Source of the DNA: Calothrix sp. 336/3
Lineage (GTDB): Bacteria > Cyanobacteriota > Cyanobacteriia > Cyanobacteriales > Nostocaceae
Assembly: GCF_000734895.2 (NCBI RefSeq)
Contig: NZ_CP011382.1
Coordinates: 5,310,700-5,374,699, forward strand
DNA length: 64,000 bases
Direction: 5' to 3'
Shown: piece after piece, positions 27,144-36,453 of the stretch
Numbering within the stretch: the stretch's first letter is position 1
How the letters are laid out: every line of letters starts with the position of its first letter
Made by a program: the position numbers and the translations under genes
The notes under the pieces: model-generated
What the model saw: only the letters and a program-made list of their open reading frames with translations
Databases searched by the model: none
Told to the model about the DNA's origin: nothing

Positions 27144-27422
27144 GTGCAAAGGAAGTATCGAGCTAAAATTTTTGTTACCTTGCGTCCTTCAGTCTTAGAT
27201 CCTGCTGGAGTCGCAGTACAGTCTGGATTAAAACAAATGGGATACGACGGTGTTGAGCAAGTGAGAATCGGTAAATATATTGAAATGACGCTGATATCTA
27301 GCGATGAACCCACAGCACGGCAAAAGCTCGATCAGATGTGTGATCAAATGTTAGCAAATACGGTCATCGAAAATTATCGCTTTGATTTAGTGGAAGTAGA
27401 AACTCAAACCGGAGTCTATTAG
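27144..27422 (+). CDS. purS: Phosphoribosylformylglycinamidine synthase subunit PurS
   Basis: A 92-residue subunit of the purine-pathway enzyme that converts FGAR to FGAM. The start is GTG at 27144. The pattern KIFVTLRPSVLDPAGVAVQSGLKQMGYDGVEQVRIGKYIEM and the end CDQMLANTVIENYRFDLVE are characteristic. PurS bridges PurQ (glutaminase) and PurL (synthetase). PurQ follows 102 bases downstream on the same strand, while purL is not in the window. Confidence 0.93.
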   Translation: MQRKYRAKIFVTLRPSVLDPAGVAVQSGLKQMGYDGVEQVRIGKYIEMTLISSDEPTARQKLDQMCDQMLANTVIENYRFDLVEVETQTGVY

Positions 27423-27524
27423 AAAAACTAGGGGAGCGAGGGGAGATTTGTTTCTCCATTCCCCCCTGAGACTTCTCCGAAGGCAATTATTCTCCATCAC
27501 TCAATTACTCATCACCCATTCCCC

Positions 27525-28205
27525 ATGACTAAATTTGGCATTGTTGTTTTTCCTGGTTCTAATTGCGATCGCGATGTTGCCTATGTCACCAAGGATATTT
27601 TAGGGCAACCCACACGGATGGTTTGGCACCAAGATACCGATATCAGTGATATTGATGTGATCGTAATTCCTGGGGGGTTTAGTTATGGTGATTATCTCCG
27701 TTGTGGGGCGATCGCCAGATTCTCTCCAGTGATGCGCGAGATCATTAACCATGGGAATCAAGGCAAACTGATTTTAGGTATTTGCAACGGGTTCCAAGTA
27801 TTAACGGAAGCAGGTTTATTACCAGGTGCTTTGACAAGAAATAGAGATTTACATTTTATCTGCGATCGCTCCCCTTTAACTGTGGTACGTAGTGATTTGC
27901 CCTGGACACAAAACTATCACCCCTCAGAAACTATTCACATACCCATTGCCCATGGTGAAGGACGCTTTTATGCAGATGCCAAAACCCTCGCAGAAATTGA
28001 AGCTAATAACCAAGTTGTCTTCCGCTATGCAGAAAATAATCCCAACGGTTCATTAAATAACATTGCGGGAATTTGTAACCGTCAAGGAAATGTGTTAGGT
28101 ATGATGCCCCATCCGGAACGAGTCTCTGATGCCATGCTTGGCGGTACCGATGGTTTAAAACTGTTTCAAGGAATTTTGTCACAGATGGCTGTCTTGGCAA
28201 GCTAG
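27525..28205 (+). CDS. purQ: Phosphoribosylformylglycinamidine synthase subunit PurQ
   Basis: A 226-residue class I glutamine amidotransferase that supplies ammonia to FGAM synthase. It starts KFGIVVFPGSNCDRD. The nucleophile is Cys87 in LGICNGFQVL, and the catalytic His/Glu pair is in MMPHPERVSDAMLGG. Length is normal for PurQ. It forms a unit with purS and needs PurL, encoded elsewhere. Confidence 0.96.
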   Translation: MTKFGIVVFPGSNCDRDVAYVTKDILGQPTRMVWHQDTDISDIDVIVIPGGFSYGDYLRCGAIARFSPVMREIINHGNQGKLILGICNGFQVLTEAGLLPGALTRNRDLHFICDRSPLTVVRSDLPWTQNYHPSETIHIPIAHGEGRFYADAKTLAEIEANNQVVFRYAENNPNGSLNNIAGICNRQGNVLGMMPHPERVSDAMLGGTDGLKLFQGILSQMAVLAS

Positions 28206-28554
28206 TACAGGGCGGCTGAAATAAACCACCCATTTCAAATGTCTGAAACACTTGCAGCAAAGTAATTACGTTAGCGTAGCTCTCCCGCAGGGAGCATTAC
28301 GAATTACGAATTACGAATTACGAATTCCGCGTAGCGGTACTAGGCATTGCGCTGAAACATCTGAAGCCTCTGGCTTTCCCTAGGGGTAGTGATGAGGCTT
28401 CCGGTGAGCGTCAGCAGTTTAACTGAGGTTTTGCCGGCAGGTGGTGAATTCGCGCCTGTGCTTTCCTACGCTAAAAACCAACACATATCATCATATGATT
28501 ATCTTTTACCGTCGATTTGACTGTAAAACCTGATTTTATTTAATTTTCCACACC
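28206..28554. repeat. Repeat-rich intergenic stretch with heptamer array
   Basis: Four tandem copies of ATTACGA lie at 28296-28323. GAAGCCTC (28363-28370) and GAGGCTTC (28394-28401) form an 8-base-pair stem, and a CAGTT/AACTG mini-palindrome follows at about 28413. The tract GCGTAGC and its relatives occur on both sides. This looks like STRR sequence plus a structured repeat rather than a gene. Confidence 0.6.
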
Positions 28555-28947
28555 ATGCTGACAGATTTTTTGCCCTTTAGCTTTGAGTTAAATACAGTGG
28601 CGATCGCCGGTGCTAGTTTATGGTCTTTAGCATTGTATCTGGCTTTTTCACCAATCAGCGAGTGGTTAATGGTGCAATTAACACGATGGTTCAATTTTGC
28701 CGAGCGATCGCTCTACACCAGCAAGGCAGAATTTGAAAGAACTCGTGTGGCAAGAGAATCACAAAATTCTTTCTATGCCTCAATTTTCAGTATTTTCCCC
28801 TTTTTAATTATTGGTGCTTTGTGTAATTGGGGTGTGGAAATTAGCTTGGGCAGTAGTTGGGCAATTAGTATGGGAATGCTTGCCTGTATTGGTTGTGGTG
28901 TGTATGAATTAGGGCGCAGAGACGGAAGCAATGATGATGCAGACTAA
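28555..28947 (+). CDS. Conserved membrane protein of unknown function
   Basis: A 130-residue protein with hydrophobic segments at about 14-38, 72-95 and 97-115. Between them lies a charged loop (AERSLYTSKAEFERTRVARESQNS). The tail is acidic (GRRDGSNDDAD). There is no signal peptide or known motif. I do not recognise a named family. It is a single gene, 349 bases downstream of purQ. Confidence 0.65.
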   Translation: MLTDFLPFSFELNTVAIAGASLWSLALYLAFSPISEWLMVQLTRWFNFAERSLYTSKAEFERTRVARESQNSFYASIFSIFPFLIIGALCNWGVEISLGSSWAISMGMLACIGCGVYELGRRDGSNDDAD

Positions 28948-29520
28948 ATGCGGGATTTGGGATGTTCAATCACGGGGCAAGTCATGTCCTAAACAGCAGT
29001 AAATATACGTAAATAGTAGGCAACTTCTTTATTAAGAATTTACATTTAGCTGTTGTTGAGCGAATTCTGGAAGTGATAGGTTAAAATCGCCAACTGTATT
29101 GCTGTTGTGTCCTTTTTTGGTAGCGATCGCTCTCTCAGACAGGAGGACTTGTGATCACAGGTGGGAAAATCATCATGGCGATCGCAAATCCGCCAATTGT
29201 ATTATCTGTTTTATCCCCAGTACCATAAGCTACTGTCACCGACTATATTATTGTCATCGTTGAGGAGAAATTGATTTGTCTATCCGCAAAAAAATTGCTA
29301 TGGATGGATTAATAAACTGTCAAACAATTGTCAGTTATCCATCTCTCAACAATGTCATAAAGATAATAGTCCGGAAAACAGATTTCCCAGATGGGAGTGA
29401 GAAATAGGCTACTAGTACAAAAAAATCTCTTTTTTACATACCCCTATCACCAAATTGCTGCTGAGAGAACTGTTTACTTGTTCATTGATTTAATTCATAT
29501 CCCTAATTTCCTAAATTTAA
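28948..29520. other. Intergenic region with a possible very short ORF
   Basis: A 573-base gap containing two HIP1 sites. A GTG at 29151 preceded by AGGAGG (29139-29144) opens a frame of about 25 codons ending at a TAA near 29228 (it contains MAIANPPIVLS). It matches no photosystem small subunit I know. Nothing else stands out. The last 100 bases are AT-rich and probably contain the promoter of the MFS gene. Confidence 0.35.
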
Positions 29521-30783
29521 ATGTTTCCAACAGAACCTGCTGCCGTCAATAATGGGTTTGCAACCCTCCTCAAAAATCGTAATTTCATGCTGCTGTGGAT
29601 TGGACAACTTGTTTCCCAGTTAGCAGACAAGGTATTCTTTGTCCTGATGATTGCCCTACTGGAAAATTACCCTGCTCCATCAGGATTAGCACCCAATTCT
29701 ATGTACTCCACCTTAATGGTGGCATTTACAATCCCAGCGATTCTCTTCGGTTCCGCAGGAGGGGTATTTGTCGATCGCTTCCCCAAAAAGCTGATTATGA
29801 TAGGTTCCGACGTTATCCGAGGGATATTAACCATTTGTATTCCCCTATTACCTAGGGAATTTTTAATTTTATTAATTCTGACCTTTTTTATCTCTACAAT
29901 TACCCAATTCTTTGCTCCCGCAGAACAAGCTGCAATTCCCCTGTTAGTCAAACGTGAGTCCTTATTAGCAGCAAATGCCCTGTTCAGCAGTACGATGATG
30001 GGAGCCTTAATTGTTGGCTTTGCCATCGGTGAACCCATACTCAGCTGGGGAAAAAGCTTTTTAGGTGATAATTACGGTCAGGAGCTAATAGTTGCTGTAC
30101 TGTACCTCTCCTCTGGTTTGATCATGCAGCCAATTCACTTCAAAGATCATGCAAAAGTACTAGATGGGGAAAAAGCCATTAACCCTTGGACAGATTTTAA
30201 ATCTGGGTTACGCTACCTCAAGAAAAATCGTCTGGTATTAAATGCCATGCTGCAACTGACGACTTTATATTGTGTATTTGCAGCGTTGACTGTATTAGCA
30301 ATTCGTTTAGCCGCAGAATTTGGTTTAAAAGAAAAACAATTTGGCTTTTTCCTTGCTGCTGCTGGTGTGGGTATGGTGCTGGGTGCAGGAATTTTAGGAA
30401 ATTGGGGCGAAAAATTACACCGCAAACCTTTACCATTGCTAGGATTCTTAATTATGGCGATGGTGTTAGGTGTATTTACCTTTACCCATCAATTACCTAT
30501 CGCGTTGGGATTATGTGCTTTTTTGGGTGTTGGTGCTGCTTTTGTGGGTGTACCAATGCAAACTCTGATTCAACAAGAAACACCACCCACCATGCATGGT
30601 AAAGTTTTTGGTTTCCAAAATCATGCTGTCAATATTGCTCTCTCTGCACCCTTAGCAATAACTGGACCTTTGACTGATTTTTACGGTTTACGTACAGTTT
30701 TAGTGAGTATGAGTGTAATTGTGGCAATTGTGGGTGTATGGGCTTGGAAAAATACGAGAAAAGTTTTGCAAGATGTAATTTAG
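29521..30783 (+). CDS. Major facilitator superfamily transporter
   Basis: A 420-residue inner-membrane protein with about 12 membrane helices. The N-terminal helix motif NRNFMLLWIGQLVSQLADKVFFV and the loop GGVFVDRFPKKLIMIGSDVIRG (the MFS motif A equivalent) place it with the MFS_1/MFS_3-like drug or siderophore exporters. It lacks any soluble domain. The substrate is unknown. A terminator follows at 30898-30925. No neighbour suggests the cargo. Confidence 0.88.
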   Translation: MFPTEPAAVNNGFATLLKNRNFMLLWIGQLVSQLADKVFFVLMIALLENYPAPSGLAPNSMYSTLMVAFTIPAILFGSAGGVFVDRFPKKLIMIGSDVIRGILTICIPLLPREFLILLILTFFISTITQFFAPAEQAAIPLLVKRESLLAANALFSSTMMGALIVGFAIGEPILSWGKSFLGDNYGQELIVAVLYLSSGLIMQPIHFKDHAKVLDGEKAINPWTDFKSGLRYLKKNRLVLNAMLQLTTLYCVFAALTVLAIRLAAEFGLKEKQFGFFLAAAGVGMVLGAGILGNWGEKLHRKPLPLLGFLIMAMVLGVFTFTHQLPIALGLCAFLGVGAAFVGVPMQTLIQQETPPTMHGKVFGFQNHAVNIALSAPLAITGPLTDFYGLRTVLVSMSVIVAIVGVWAWKNTRKVLQDVI

Positions 30784-31501
30784 GAAACATCCATAACTAA
30801 ATCTTCCTAGATACTAACTCATTACGTTTCATCAGCTTGGGTGTCAACATTACACCCCTATATATGTATCAATATTTGCGTGAATTAGTATAGTCTCTAT
30901 CCCATAATCTGTGGGATATTTTTTTGAGTATTGCAACTAAATATTGGCAGTTATACCTCTGGCTTGATTTGCAATAACTGAGTCATACAGTGACACGTTA
31001 ACAGAGGAACCACACGAAAGTCATTGAAAAATCTCCGTTTGACAAGGATTTTAGAACTTTTATTAGTTTCAGAATTTTTGTGAAATGGTGTTTATTTATA
31101 TTTCTTCACATTTATCAAGAGATCCAAGTCAATGGCACCTACGTATACCTGATTGAAATGATGAAGGAGTTTCCAAAAATCGAGCTGCCATCTTGGGAGC
31201 AAGATAGACAATATTGATTCTAAAAATGTTTGTAATCGGATAAACCCGTAGAGACAACCAAATGTCACTACTAAAGTATCCGTCGCATTTTCTCAAATTG
31301 GTATCAACTCTTCAGACTTTGCTAAATGCAAATTTTGAGGGGAGATTTCCCATGGGTATTTGACTTCAACTTTTGAGAATAAACAAAAAGTGAACAGTTT
31401 TTGGTCTGGAAAATGAACAGTTAAATACCCGAAGATATAAAGCCATCCAATCAATTCTCTCTCCAATTCATTACTCAAATTTTAGTCCTAGGAGTAAAAA
31501 A
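30784..31501. other. Intergenic region upstream of the DUF4331 cluster
   Basis: A 718-base gap. Besides the terminator at 30898 it contains no credible gene; frames near 31293-31478 on the minus strand lack family features. The long AT-rich leader before 31502 probably holds the promoter of the DUF4331 gene. Confidence 0.5.
30898..30925 (+). terminator. Intrinsic terminator after the MFS gene
   Basis: TATCCCA (30898-30904) pairs with TGGGATA (30912-30918) around a 7-base loop, followed by a T-run. It lies 115 bases downstream of the transporter stop codon. Confidence 0.75.
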
Positions 31502-32758
31502 ATGGTTGCAAGCAATAGTACAAATCAGAGTCAATTACCGTTAAATTTTCGCACCCGAAAAATCAGAATACTGGCTGGGGTGGCATTTTTAGCTCTCAGT
31601 TTCACAGTCAGTTTAGCTGCGATCGCCCCCAAATATGTGACAGCTTCTGACCATGATGATGGAGAAACCGATACCAAGGGGCGGAATGTCAATTTAACAG
31701 ATTTGTATGTGTTTCGGGAAAAAGACCAAAATCCCTACGCTAGCAAGGATGATTTAGTCTTCGTCATGAATACCAATCCTCGCTCCGTAGCACGTCAGCA
31801 ATATTATTTCAGTACTAACGCTCTCTATGAATTCAAAGTTACCCGTGTAGCTAATCGGGATGGAACTCCTACGGGTAAAGAAGACGTAGTTTTACGGTTT
31901 CAATTCAATCCCCCTAGTTATAACGGTGAGCAGACATTTCAACTTACAGCGATCGCCGATGGGAATAAAAGAACAGCTACAGGTAAAACCACACCTTTAA
32001 GTCCTAATCCCAAAAATTCTCCAACTCTCAACCATCTCAACCTTGGAAAACATAACGTCACAGTGTTTGCAGGATTGCGAGAAGACCCCTTTTTCTTTGA
32101 TGTGGAGCAATATTTCCGGGTGCGTGCAGGTGCATTGGGAATTGGTCCCGCAGTCGGTTTCCGTCCCGCAAACAAAGCTCTGGACTTTGCCACAGGATAC
32201 AATGTCAACGCGATTGTCGTGAAAATTCCGCGCTCTCTCCTTGCAGGGAACAGTAACACCACCACCTTTGACGTGTGGCAAACCATTTCGGTAAAAAACC
32301 CCCAAACAGGGAAATTCCAACAGGTAGAACGTCTTGCTAGACCTGCTATTAACGAAGGTTTAGTAGTGACTAACGATTTTCTCAACGCTTTTAATAGTAT
32401 TCCCCCCACCGCAGACTTAAGCAAAGCAGCAGCACCGGTGGTGGCAGAAGCCAAGAAAACACTGAAGGCAGTTGGTAACGATGATAACCGAGCTAACGCC
32501 CTCTTAAATGCGTTTCTACCAGATGTGATGCGGATAGATACTAATGTACCTAGTGGTTACGGTAAGGCTTTGAATGCTAAAGGCGCTCCTGTGACGGGTA
32601 GATTACTGAAGGATGATGTTATAGATACGACTTTAACGGTGGTCACTAACGGCAAAATTACCACTGATAACGTTTCCTACGAAGGTGCCCCAGGAAACCC
32701 TGCCCAAGGGCATAAACCCTTAGAAAGTCAATTTCCCTACTTAGCTGTACCGAATTAA
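31502..32758 (+). CDS. DUF4331 family protein, exported
   Basis: A 418-residue protein. A signal peptide or anchor lies at about residues 25-45 (ILAGVAFLALSFTVSLAAIAP). The mature part starts SDHDDGETDTKGRNVNLTDLYVFREKDQNP, the hallmark of DUF4331. The acidic SDHxDG...D cluster suggests metal binding, which is inference. DUF4331 proteins are found in many bacteria and have no firm function. It leads a cluster with a TPR protein, a HupE/UreJ-like membrane protein and an SDR, spaced 139, 42 and -4 bases apart. Confidence 0.9.
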   Translation: MVASNSTNQSQLPLNFRTRKIRILAGVAFLALSFTVSLAAIAPKYVTASDHDDGETDTKGRNVNLTDLYVFREKDQNPYASKDDLVFVMNTNPRSVARQQYYFSTNALYEFKVTRVANRDGTPTGKEDVVLRFQFNPPSYNGEQTFQLTAIADGNKRTATGKTTPLSPNPKNSPTLNHLNLGKHNVTVFAGLREDPFFFDVEQYFRVRAGALGIGPAVGFRPANKALDFATGYNVNAIVVKIPRSLLAGNSNTTTFDVWQTISVKNPQTGKFQQVERLARPAINEGLVVTNDFLNAFNSIPPTADLSKAAAPVVAEAKKTLKAVGNDDNRANALLNAFLPDVMRIDTNVPSGYGKALNAKGAPVTGRLLKDDVIDTTLTVVTNGKITTDNVSYEGAPGNPAQGHKPLESQFPYLAVPN

Positions 32759-32831
32759 GAAGTTAGGTAATGGGTGATGGGTAACGCTCTTGCAAGTTCC
32801 TCGAAAAACACTTTTCTCTGCAAACAAACCC

Positions 32832-32890
32832 CTTACTCATTACTCCTTACTCCTCACTCCTCACTCCTTACTTCTTACTCCTCACTCATT
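32832..32890. repeat. Heptamer-like tandem repeat (CTTACTC/CTCACTC)
   Basis: A run of about eight imperfect 7-base units of the form ACTCCTT/ACTCCTC lies just before the TPR-protein start. Read in the wider open frame it gives LTPHSLLLTPHS, which is translation of a repeat and not a protein domain. Confidence 0.75.
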
Positions 32891-32897
32891 TCCGAAT

Positions 32898-34295
32898 ATG
32901 AATCAAGCTTTACCACAGAATAAATCGGTAAAAACCTATTGGTTAGGGGTAGTTTCCATCGCGATCGCTACTACCTTAGGAATTAGTATTTATACTTTTC
33001 TCAATTCTCAACTCACGAAAGTACCTGCACCCTACGGTTATCCCTTCGCTGTTTCTATACCAGGTGGGGGAAATCGCCAAGCAACTCTCCAAAAGGAAAT
33101 TACATTTTATCAAGGAAAAGTACGTCAAAGTCCCGATAGTGGTTTACCCCTGGCGAGTCTGGCTCAAGCATACCTAAAAATGGCAAAAGCCACTGGTGAC
33201 AACAATTGGTACTTATTTGCAGAGCAGTCAGCTCAGCGTTCCCTGGGGAATCTACCTTTTAACAATTCTGGTGCAACGATAGTACTTGCTCGTGTTGCCC
33301 AAGCCAGACATGAATTTACCACCGCCATTCGTCTTGCACAACAGGTATTGCAAGAACAACCCCGTAATGATAGTGCCCTGGCTATTCTAGTCACATCAAA
33401 TCTGGCTATGGGTAATCTCTCCCAGGCAAAAATCGCCGCCGATACACTGGTAAATACGATTCCTACCCAAGGTCACTTTACCCTACAAGCTTTGGTACTG
33501 GCTGCCCAGGGACAGGAAAAAGCCGCAAATGATGCCTTTAAATACGCTTTAGCCGCAGAGGAACCGGGAGACATTAGTAATTCTGCTTCTACGAGAATCT
33601 TTCTCGGTCAATTTTATTACAAACATGGCAAGCTCACCTTAGCAGAGCAGCTTTACCAAGAAGCCCTGCGGATTTCACCTGGAAATCAACTGGCAATGCT
33701 CTATTTAGCTGAACTCAAAACCAGAAAGGGAGATTACCAAGGGGCAGGTAGACTTTATGCTCAAATTTTACCTGATTCCGAACAATCATCTGTTTATGAC
33801 TATGCGGTATTTCGGGGACAAGCCAAGCTACAAAAGTTACAGGGTAATACTCAGGCAGCTAGTCAAATTTTAGACAAAGCTGAAACCCGACTGCGACAGG
33901 AAAATGCTACCGCAAATGGGAATGCTTCCTTTGGACATCGGCGAGATTTAGCACGGTTGTTATTAGAAAAAAATACCCCCACAGCCACCGCAGAAGCCCT
34001 ATTTCTGATGCAAACGGAAATTAATATTCGCCGAGATGCCCAAACCTGGGATACCTTAGCTTGGGCATTTTTACGGTCTGGTGAAGTAAAAAAAGCACAG
34101 TCAGCAATTCAACAAGCTTTAAAAATGGGGACTAGGGATAGTGGCATTTTTTATCGTGGGGCGATGATTGAGCAAGCTTTGGGGAATCAATCCCAAGCAA
34201 CAACTTATCAGAAATTAGCCCAGGAAGTAGACCCAACTTTTGATGAGCAAGCACGACGGACATCAGATATGGGATTAGATAGTTTGGGATTCTAG
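32898..34295 (+). CDS. TPR-repeat protein, membrane-anchored
   Basis: About 465 residues from the ATG at 32898. An earlier frame start at 32790 runs through the heptamer repeat and is less likely. Residues 14-36 (YWLGVVSIAIATTLGISIYTF) form a signal anchor. The rest is a string of helical TPR-like repeats (for example LTLAEQLYQEALRISPGNQLAMLYLAELKTRKGDYQGAGRLYAQIL), probably 7 or 8. TPR proteins hold partners together, and here the likely place is the periplasmic face of the membrane beside the DUF4331 and HupE-like proteins. The partner is unknown. Confidence 0.85.
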   Translation: MNQALPQNKSVKTYWLGVVSIAIATTLGISIYTFLNSQLTKVPAPYGYPFAVSIPGGGNRQATLQKEITFYQGKVRQSPDSGLPLASLAQAYLKMAKATGDNNWYLFAEQSAQRSLGNLPFNNSGATIVLARVAQARHEFTTAIRLAQQVLQEQPRNDSALAILVTSNLAMGNLSQAKIAADTLVNTIPTQGHFTLQALVLAAQGQEKAANDAFKYALAAEEPGDISNSASTRIFLGQFYYKHGKLTLAEQLYQEALRISPGNQLAMLYLAELKTRKGDYQGAGRLYAQILPDSEQSSVYDYAVFRGQAKLQKLQGNTQAASQILDKAETRLRQENATANGNASFGHRRDLARLLLEKNTPTATAEALFLMQTEINIRRDAQTWDTLAWAFLRSGEVKKAQSAIQQALKMGTRDSGIFYRGAMIEQALGNQSQATTYQKLAQEVDPTFDEQARRTSDMGLDSLGF

Positions 34296-34337
34296 TAATT
34301 TTTTTATTCTTGATTAATCTTACAATTAGCAAATAAT

Positions 34338-35438
34338 ATGAAACTCAAAATACGTCAGTTCTGGTTATTTATTTTCTCTTGCTTTTTAGTATTATTATCT
34401 TCTGTGGTTTTTCACTCTCCCACCCTTGCCCACTGGGCAGATTTAGCAGTGGCAGAAATTACTGTGAATCCGACTAAAACCCAGATGGTAATAACTTTTC
34501 CTACAGATTTAGTCAGTTTTGCAGATGATAATCGAGATGGACAACTGTCATCCCAGGAAGTAACTAATCATAAAGGAGAATTAGAAAAGTTCATCGGGGA
34601 AAAAATTCGCCTACAAAATGAAACTTCTACCGATGGTTCCTTAGTTGTCGCGTTTTCCCGCAGTTTGCCCAAGAATCTCCAAAATAATGTTAATACCCAC
34701 ACTACCCTAGAGTTAACTTATAATTGGTCGCAACCTGTAACAGAATTGTATCTCAATTATGATTTATTTCTGCCCAATGTTTCAACTGCTCGTTGTTTAG
34801 CAACTGTCACCCAGGGGGGAGAAACTCAAAATTTGGTATTGAGTCCTGAAAAGAAAGAATTTGCTTTAATTAAAGGTTCTGTATGGCAGCAAATAGGTAG
34901 CTTTATTTTACTGGGAATTGAGCATATTCTCTCTGGCTATGACCATGTTTTATTTTTAGTTAGCTTGTTGATGCTGGGGGGAGGTTTAGGTTATCTCCTG
35001 AAAGTAGTCACAGCTTTTACCATTTCCCATTCTGTAACTTTATCTTTAGCAGTCTTAAATATTGTCACTCTTCCCAGTCAGTTTGTTGAGAGCGCGATCG
35101 CCCTCAGTATAGTTTACGTTGCTGGGGAAAACTTCTGGCGTAAAGATATCAAAGGACGCTGGATACTGACTTTTATTTTTGGACTCGTCCATGGATTGGG
35201 TTTTGCTGGTATCCTCAAGGAAACCCATCTTTCCCAAGGAAATTTAGCTCTATCCCTGGCTAGTTTTAATATTGGTGTGGAAATTGGACAAATTATCATC
35301 GTTTGTTTGGCATTTGCTATCCTCCATACCCTACGCAAATATCCTTGGGAGTTAAATTTACGCCGTGTTTTATCTGCCGGTGTGGTTGCTATTGGGTTAT
35401 TTTGGTTTGTACAACGAGCTTTTGGATTATTTGCATGA
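34338..35438 (+). CDS. HupE/UreJ-like membrane protein with an EF-hand in its exported domain
   Basis: A 366-residue protein. Residues 1-31 form a signal peptide ending LAHWAD. Residues 32-180 are an exported beta-rich domain containing a complete 12-residue EF-hand loop: Asp63, Asn65, Asp67, Gly68, Leu70, Glu74 at positions 1, 3, 5, 6, 8, 12. The membrane part (about 185-365, six or seven helices) contains GIEHILSGYDHVLFL and GLVHGLGFAG, with histidines and aspartate typical of HupE/UreJ, a family linked to metal (nickel/cobalt) transport. The EF-hand suggests calcium sensing, which is inference. The SDR start overlaps its stop by 4 bases. Confidence 0.9.
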   Translation: MKLKIRQFWLFIFSCFLVLLSSVVFHSPTLAHWADLAVAEITVNPTKTQMVITFPTDLVSFADDNRDGQLSSQEVTNHKGELEKFIGEKIRLQNETSTDGSLVVAFSRSLPKNLQNNVNTHTTLELTYNWSQPVTELYLNYDLFLPNVSTARCLATVTQGGETQNLVLSPEKKEFALIKGSVWQQIGSFILLGIEHILSGYDHVLFLVSLLMLGGGLGYLLKVVTAFTISHSVTLSLAVLNIVTLPSQFVESAIALSIVYVAGENFWRKDIKGRWILTFIFGLVHGLGFAGILKETHLSQGNLALSLASFNIGVEIGQIIIVCLAFAILHTLRKYPWELNLRRVLSAGVVAIGLFWFVQRAFGLFA

Positions 35439-36187
35439 TTTCTGGTAACGGGTTAATTCTGGGTGCAAGTCAAGGTATCGGTTTGAGTCTGGTAAAGCAG
35501 CTACTTGCAGAATCTCAAGTAAATCGAGTCTACGCAACTTACTGTCACCCCGAATCCGCTACAGAGCTTTTTTCCCTGCAAGCAACCTATCCAGACAAGT
35601 TATTCTGCCACCAACTAGATATTACAGAAGAATCGCAAATCGTCGATTTTGTCAAGTTTTTACAGCAAGATATTCAGCAACTCCACCTAGGAATTAACTG
35701 TGTGGGGTTTTTACATGATGCCATCCAACAACCAGAAAAAAGCCTGAAACAGATAAACTCTGATAATTTACTCCGCTATTTCCAAATCAATAGTATTGGT
35801 GCAGTCTTACTGGCAAAACATTTATTACCTTTGTGGAAACATGGCGATCGCAGTGTTTTTGTCAGTATTTCTGCCAAGGTCGGCAGTATTGGAGATAACC
35901 ATCTCGGTGGTTGGTATGGCTATCGCGCTTCCAAAGCAGCGTTGAATATGTTCATGCGCACTGTAGCCATTGAGTACGCTAGGGTATCCCCCCGCACAAT
36001 TGTTATTACCTATCACCCTGGAACTACTGACACCCGTCTTTCCCGTCCCTTCCAAAAGAACGTCCCCCCAGAAAAATTGTTTTCCCCAGAGCGGACTGCA
36101 TCTCAATTATTGCAACTAATTACCAAGCTAGAAATGCCAGATAGTGGACAGTTTTTCTCCTGGGACTCTAGTAAATTGCCTTGGTAG
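35435..36187 (+). CDS. Short-chain dehydrogenase/reductase
   Basis: A 250-residue NAD(P)-dependent oxidoreductase. I chose the ATG at 35435, which overlaps the HupE-like stop by 4 bases (ATGA), a sign of translational coupling. The dinucleotide-binding start is GLILGASQGIGLSL, with an NCVGFLHD segment replacing the usual NNAG. The catalytic Tyr163 and Lys167 lie in GYRASKAALNM, after the active-site serine (SISAK). The substrate is unknown. Its tight link to an integral membrane protein is unusual for an SDR. Confidence 0.9.
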   Translation: MISGNGLILGASQGIGLSLVKQLLAESQVNRVYATYCHPESATELFSLQATYPDKLFCHQLDITEESQIVDFVKFLQQDIQQLHLGINCVGFLHDAIQQPEKSLKQINSDNLLRYFQINSIGAVLLAKHLLPLWKHGDRSVFVSISAKVGSIGDNHLGGWYGYRASKAALNMFMRTVAIEYARVSPRTIVITYHPGTTDTRLSRPFQKNVPPEKLFSPERTASQLLQLITKLEMPDSGQFFSWDSSKLPW

Positions 36188-36453
36188 AATTTATACTTTA
36201 AATAGAGAAAAATTAATAAGCAGCTTTTTAAATTCTTTACACAAATGCTTGATAATTTCCAGAATCTCTCTTAGAGATGATGTGCGAAATAGGGAAAAAT
36301 CATAATCTGAATAGACCAGGTAAACTATGGGCTAAATCTCCTAATTTATCTGATTACTCCCTGTCTTAGATACTGGAATTTTCTCCCTAGGGAGATAGAA
36401 AAACTAACCTTAAATTTCTAACAATTTTACAAAATCAATTTTCTGGATTCTCT

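Noticed and set aside
28296-28323. ATTACGA units as a CRISPR array
   Set aside because: The units are 7 bases with no spacers. This is a short tandem repeat.
32790-32897. The longer start of the TPR protein
   Set aside because: The first 36 residues are translation of a heptamer repeat, and the ATG at 32898 is followed by a normal signal anchor.
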